Below, piece after piece: positions 62,898 to 64,000 of a stretch of DNA of 64,000 nucleotides. The first letter of the stretch is position 1, and every line of letters begins with the position of its first letter. The stretch covers positions 62,001 through 126,000 of the forward strand of contig NZ_JRFE01000006.1 in assembly GCF_000756305.1 (NCBI RefSeq), given 5' to 3'. The notes under the pieces are model-generated. The model saw nothing but the letters and a program-made list of their open reading frames with translations, ran no database searches and was not told the origin of the DNA. Position numbers and translations under genes: made by a program. The stretch is from Myxosarcina sp. GI1 (GTDB lineage: Bacteria > Cyanobacteriota > Cyanobacteriia > Cyanobacteriales > Xenococcaceae).

Positions 62898-63380
62898 TCA
62901 TTGTTGCTTTGTGCGGCTATGATGACGGCGATCTACAACAATTACTTCGGGATGTTCTCGAATAACTTCATAAATGACCCATTCTCGAACCCTATAGTCT
63001 TGCAAAATTGTTTCCGCACCTGATATATCGGCTTCATTTCCTTCTATCATTACTAGATATTCACCCTTATTAACCAGATCGTTATAAACTCGCGCCGTAT
63101 CAACAGGAATATCTAAGTGAATCAAAGCTTGAGTTAAATCGATTGCCGTTTCGCTAGCAGTGCTAGAGTTTTGTGGAGTAACGCTACTAATTCGAGTATC
63201 GAAGCGATCGCGTAAAGATTTACACGATTGAGTATCTACGATTTTTTTTTCTGTCTCCAAGTCTTGAGCAATAACAAAAACTCGCTCTAAAGAATAATGA
63301 GAAGCGTCGAGTTTTTTTAATGCAGCTTCAGTATCTGCACGATCTTGAAAGATGCCTATTGCTCTTTGAAAGTTTGCCAT
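62898..63380 (-). CDS. General stress protein 17M-like protein
   Basis: This 160-residue soluble protein starts RAIGIFQDRADTEAALKKLD and has HYSLERVFVIAQDLE, which is the GSP17M-type domain often found at the start of stress proteins. A later VNKGEYLVMIEGNEADIS half-domain resembles a second regulatory strand set. The C-terminus is basic (RRHHSRTKQQ). The exact role is unknown. Confidence 0.6.
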   Translation of the reverse strand: MANFQRAIGIFQDRADTEAALKKLDASHYSLERVFVIAQDLETEKKIVDTQSCKSLRDRFDTRISSVTPQNSSTASETAIDLTQALIHLDIPVDTARVYNDLVNKGEYLVMIEGNEADISGAETILQDYRVREWVIYEVIREHPEVIVVDRRHHSRTKQQ

Positions 63381-63495
63381 AGCTATTTTTGCCTATCTTT
63401 AGAAGAATTGTTTAATTTTGATAGGTACGATTGCTATATTCTCTTGTATTAAAAGAAATTTCTATTAAGCCAAAGGTAGATTTCTGTCCGAAGTA

Positions 63496-64000
63496 TTATC
63501 CCTCCATCGTTCCCGAATAAACTAGACCACGCTTGGCATCTACGGTTAAAATCGCTCCTTCTCGAATAGTTTCTGTAGCATCTTTAACGCCGACGATTAC
63601 AGGAATACCCAAACGCAAACCGATTACTGCCGCATGACTGGTAAGATTGTCTTCTTCAGTAATGATTCCTGCGGCTTGCCGAATCAGATCGACAAATTGA
63701 GCATTAGTTCTGGGTGCGACTAAAATTTCACCTGGATTAAAATCATTAATTTCTAGAGCATCATGGGCAACTCTGGCTCTACCGCTAATCGAACCTTGAC
63801 CGATGCCAGTACCCTGACCCAATAAAGCTTTAACTAATTCTACTTTAATTAGATCGGTAGAACCCGAAACCCCTTGTAAAGTTCCAGCGGTCATGACCAC
63901 CAAATCTCCTGCAAATAGCCAATTTTTTTCTTGAGCTACATTGATTGCTGCCTGAAAAGTTTGACTGGCTGAAGCAAGATCTAAAACCAGAAGCGGTTTT
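63496..64000 (-). CDS. pyk: Pyruvate kinase (partial, C-terminal part)
   Basis: The frame is open to the right edge, so only the C-terminal 168 codons are in the window. The part upstream of the first start-like codon (63904-64000) is still coding: PLLVLDLASASQTFQAAINV then NWLFAGDLVVMTAG, the end of the pyruvate kinase C domain. It continues into the extra PEP-utiliser domain found in cyanobacterial and Bacillus enzymes: GIGQGSISGRARV, ILVAPRTNAQFVDLIRQAAG and ITEEDNLTSHAAVIGL. It catalyses PEP plus ADP to pyruvate plus ATP. Part of the same minus-strand group as the stress protein, 115 bases apart. Confidence 0.92.
   Translation of the reverse strand, partial: KPLLVLDLASASQTFQAAINVAQEKNWLFAGDLVVMTAGTLQGVSGSTDLIKVELVKALLGQGTGIGQGSISGRARVAHDALEINDFNPGEILVAPRTNAQFVDLIRQAAGIITEEDNLTSHAAVIGLRLGIPVIVGVKDATETIREGAILTVDAKRGLVYSGTMEG

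Overview
The window is chromosomal DNA from a cyanobacterium. Direct evidence is a partial psaD (photosystem I subunit II) at the left edge, the ferredoxin-thioredoxin reductase catalytic subunit ftrC, a cyanobacterial-type pyruvate kinase with a C-terminal PEP-utilizer domain at the right edge, and recurrent HIP1 octamers GCGATCGC (for example 8763-8770 and 12486-12493). The DNA is AT-rich, and most so in the polysaccharide genes. I cannot name the genus. I see no rRNA, tRNA, CRISPR array or insertion sequence.

Layout. 1-2349: psaD start (minus strand) with an HLR1-like upstream site, and a DICT-GAF histidine kinase. 2655-4847 (minus): a Wzz/BY-kinase polysaccharide chain-length protein, divergent from what follows. 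5649-49202 (all plus strand): a continuous 43.5 kb exopolysaccharide-type locus. It contains a WecG/TagA glycosyltransferase with an MshEN-like C-terminal repeat region, about eleven more known or putative glycosyltransferases, three membrane acyltransferases, two FkbM-type methyltransferases, a GMC oxidoreductase, a sugar epimerase/reductase, a GDSL esterase, a secreted alpha/beta hydrolase, a PglK/MsbA-type ABC exporter, a pectate-lyase-fold protein and a Wzy-type polymerase. Inside it lies a split NRPS-PKS assembly line: A-PCP-KS-AT-ACP-aminotransferase, then C-A-PCP, then docking-C*-PCP-TE. A GT8 glycosyltransferase and a FkbM methyltransferase gene sit between the assembly-line genes. 49260-64000: mostly household and signalling genes. 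These are a cNMP-binding/degenerate AAA/polyferredoxin fusion, a zinc-ribbon protein, coaE, a DUF4278 protein, a response-regulator-HlyD fusion, ftrC, a DUF309 protein, lptA-like and lptB-like genes, a second stand-alone NRPS (half C-A-PCP-TE), a general-stress-like protein and pyruvate kinase.

How it may work together (inference). The assembly line should load an amino acid, extend it with malonyl-CoA, transaminate the beta-keto group because no ketoreductase is present, condense a second residue, and pass the chain to a thioesterase protein whose C domain has lost its catalytic histidine. Because these genes are buried in one co-directional polysaccharide locus with a flippase-type ABC exporter, a Wzy polymerase and a chain-length protein, the product could be a peptide/beta-amino-acid substituent of an extracellular glycan, or a heavily glycosylated peptide. 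I see no initiating sugar-1-phosphate transferase, Wzx, Wza, phosphopantetheinyl transferase or MbtH here, so those would have to come from elsewhere in the genome.
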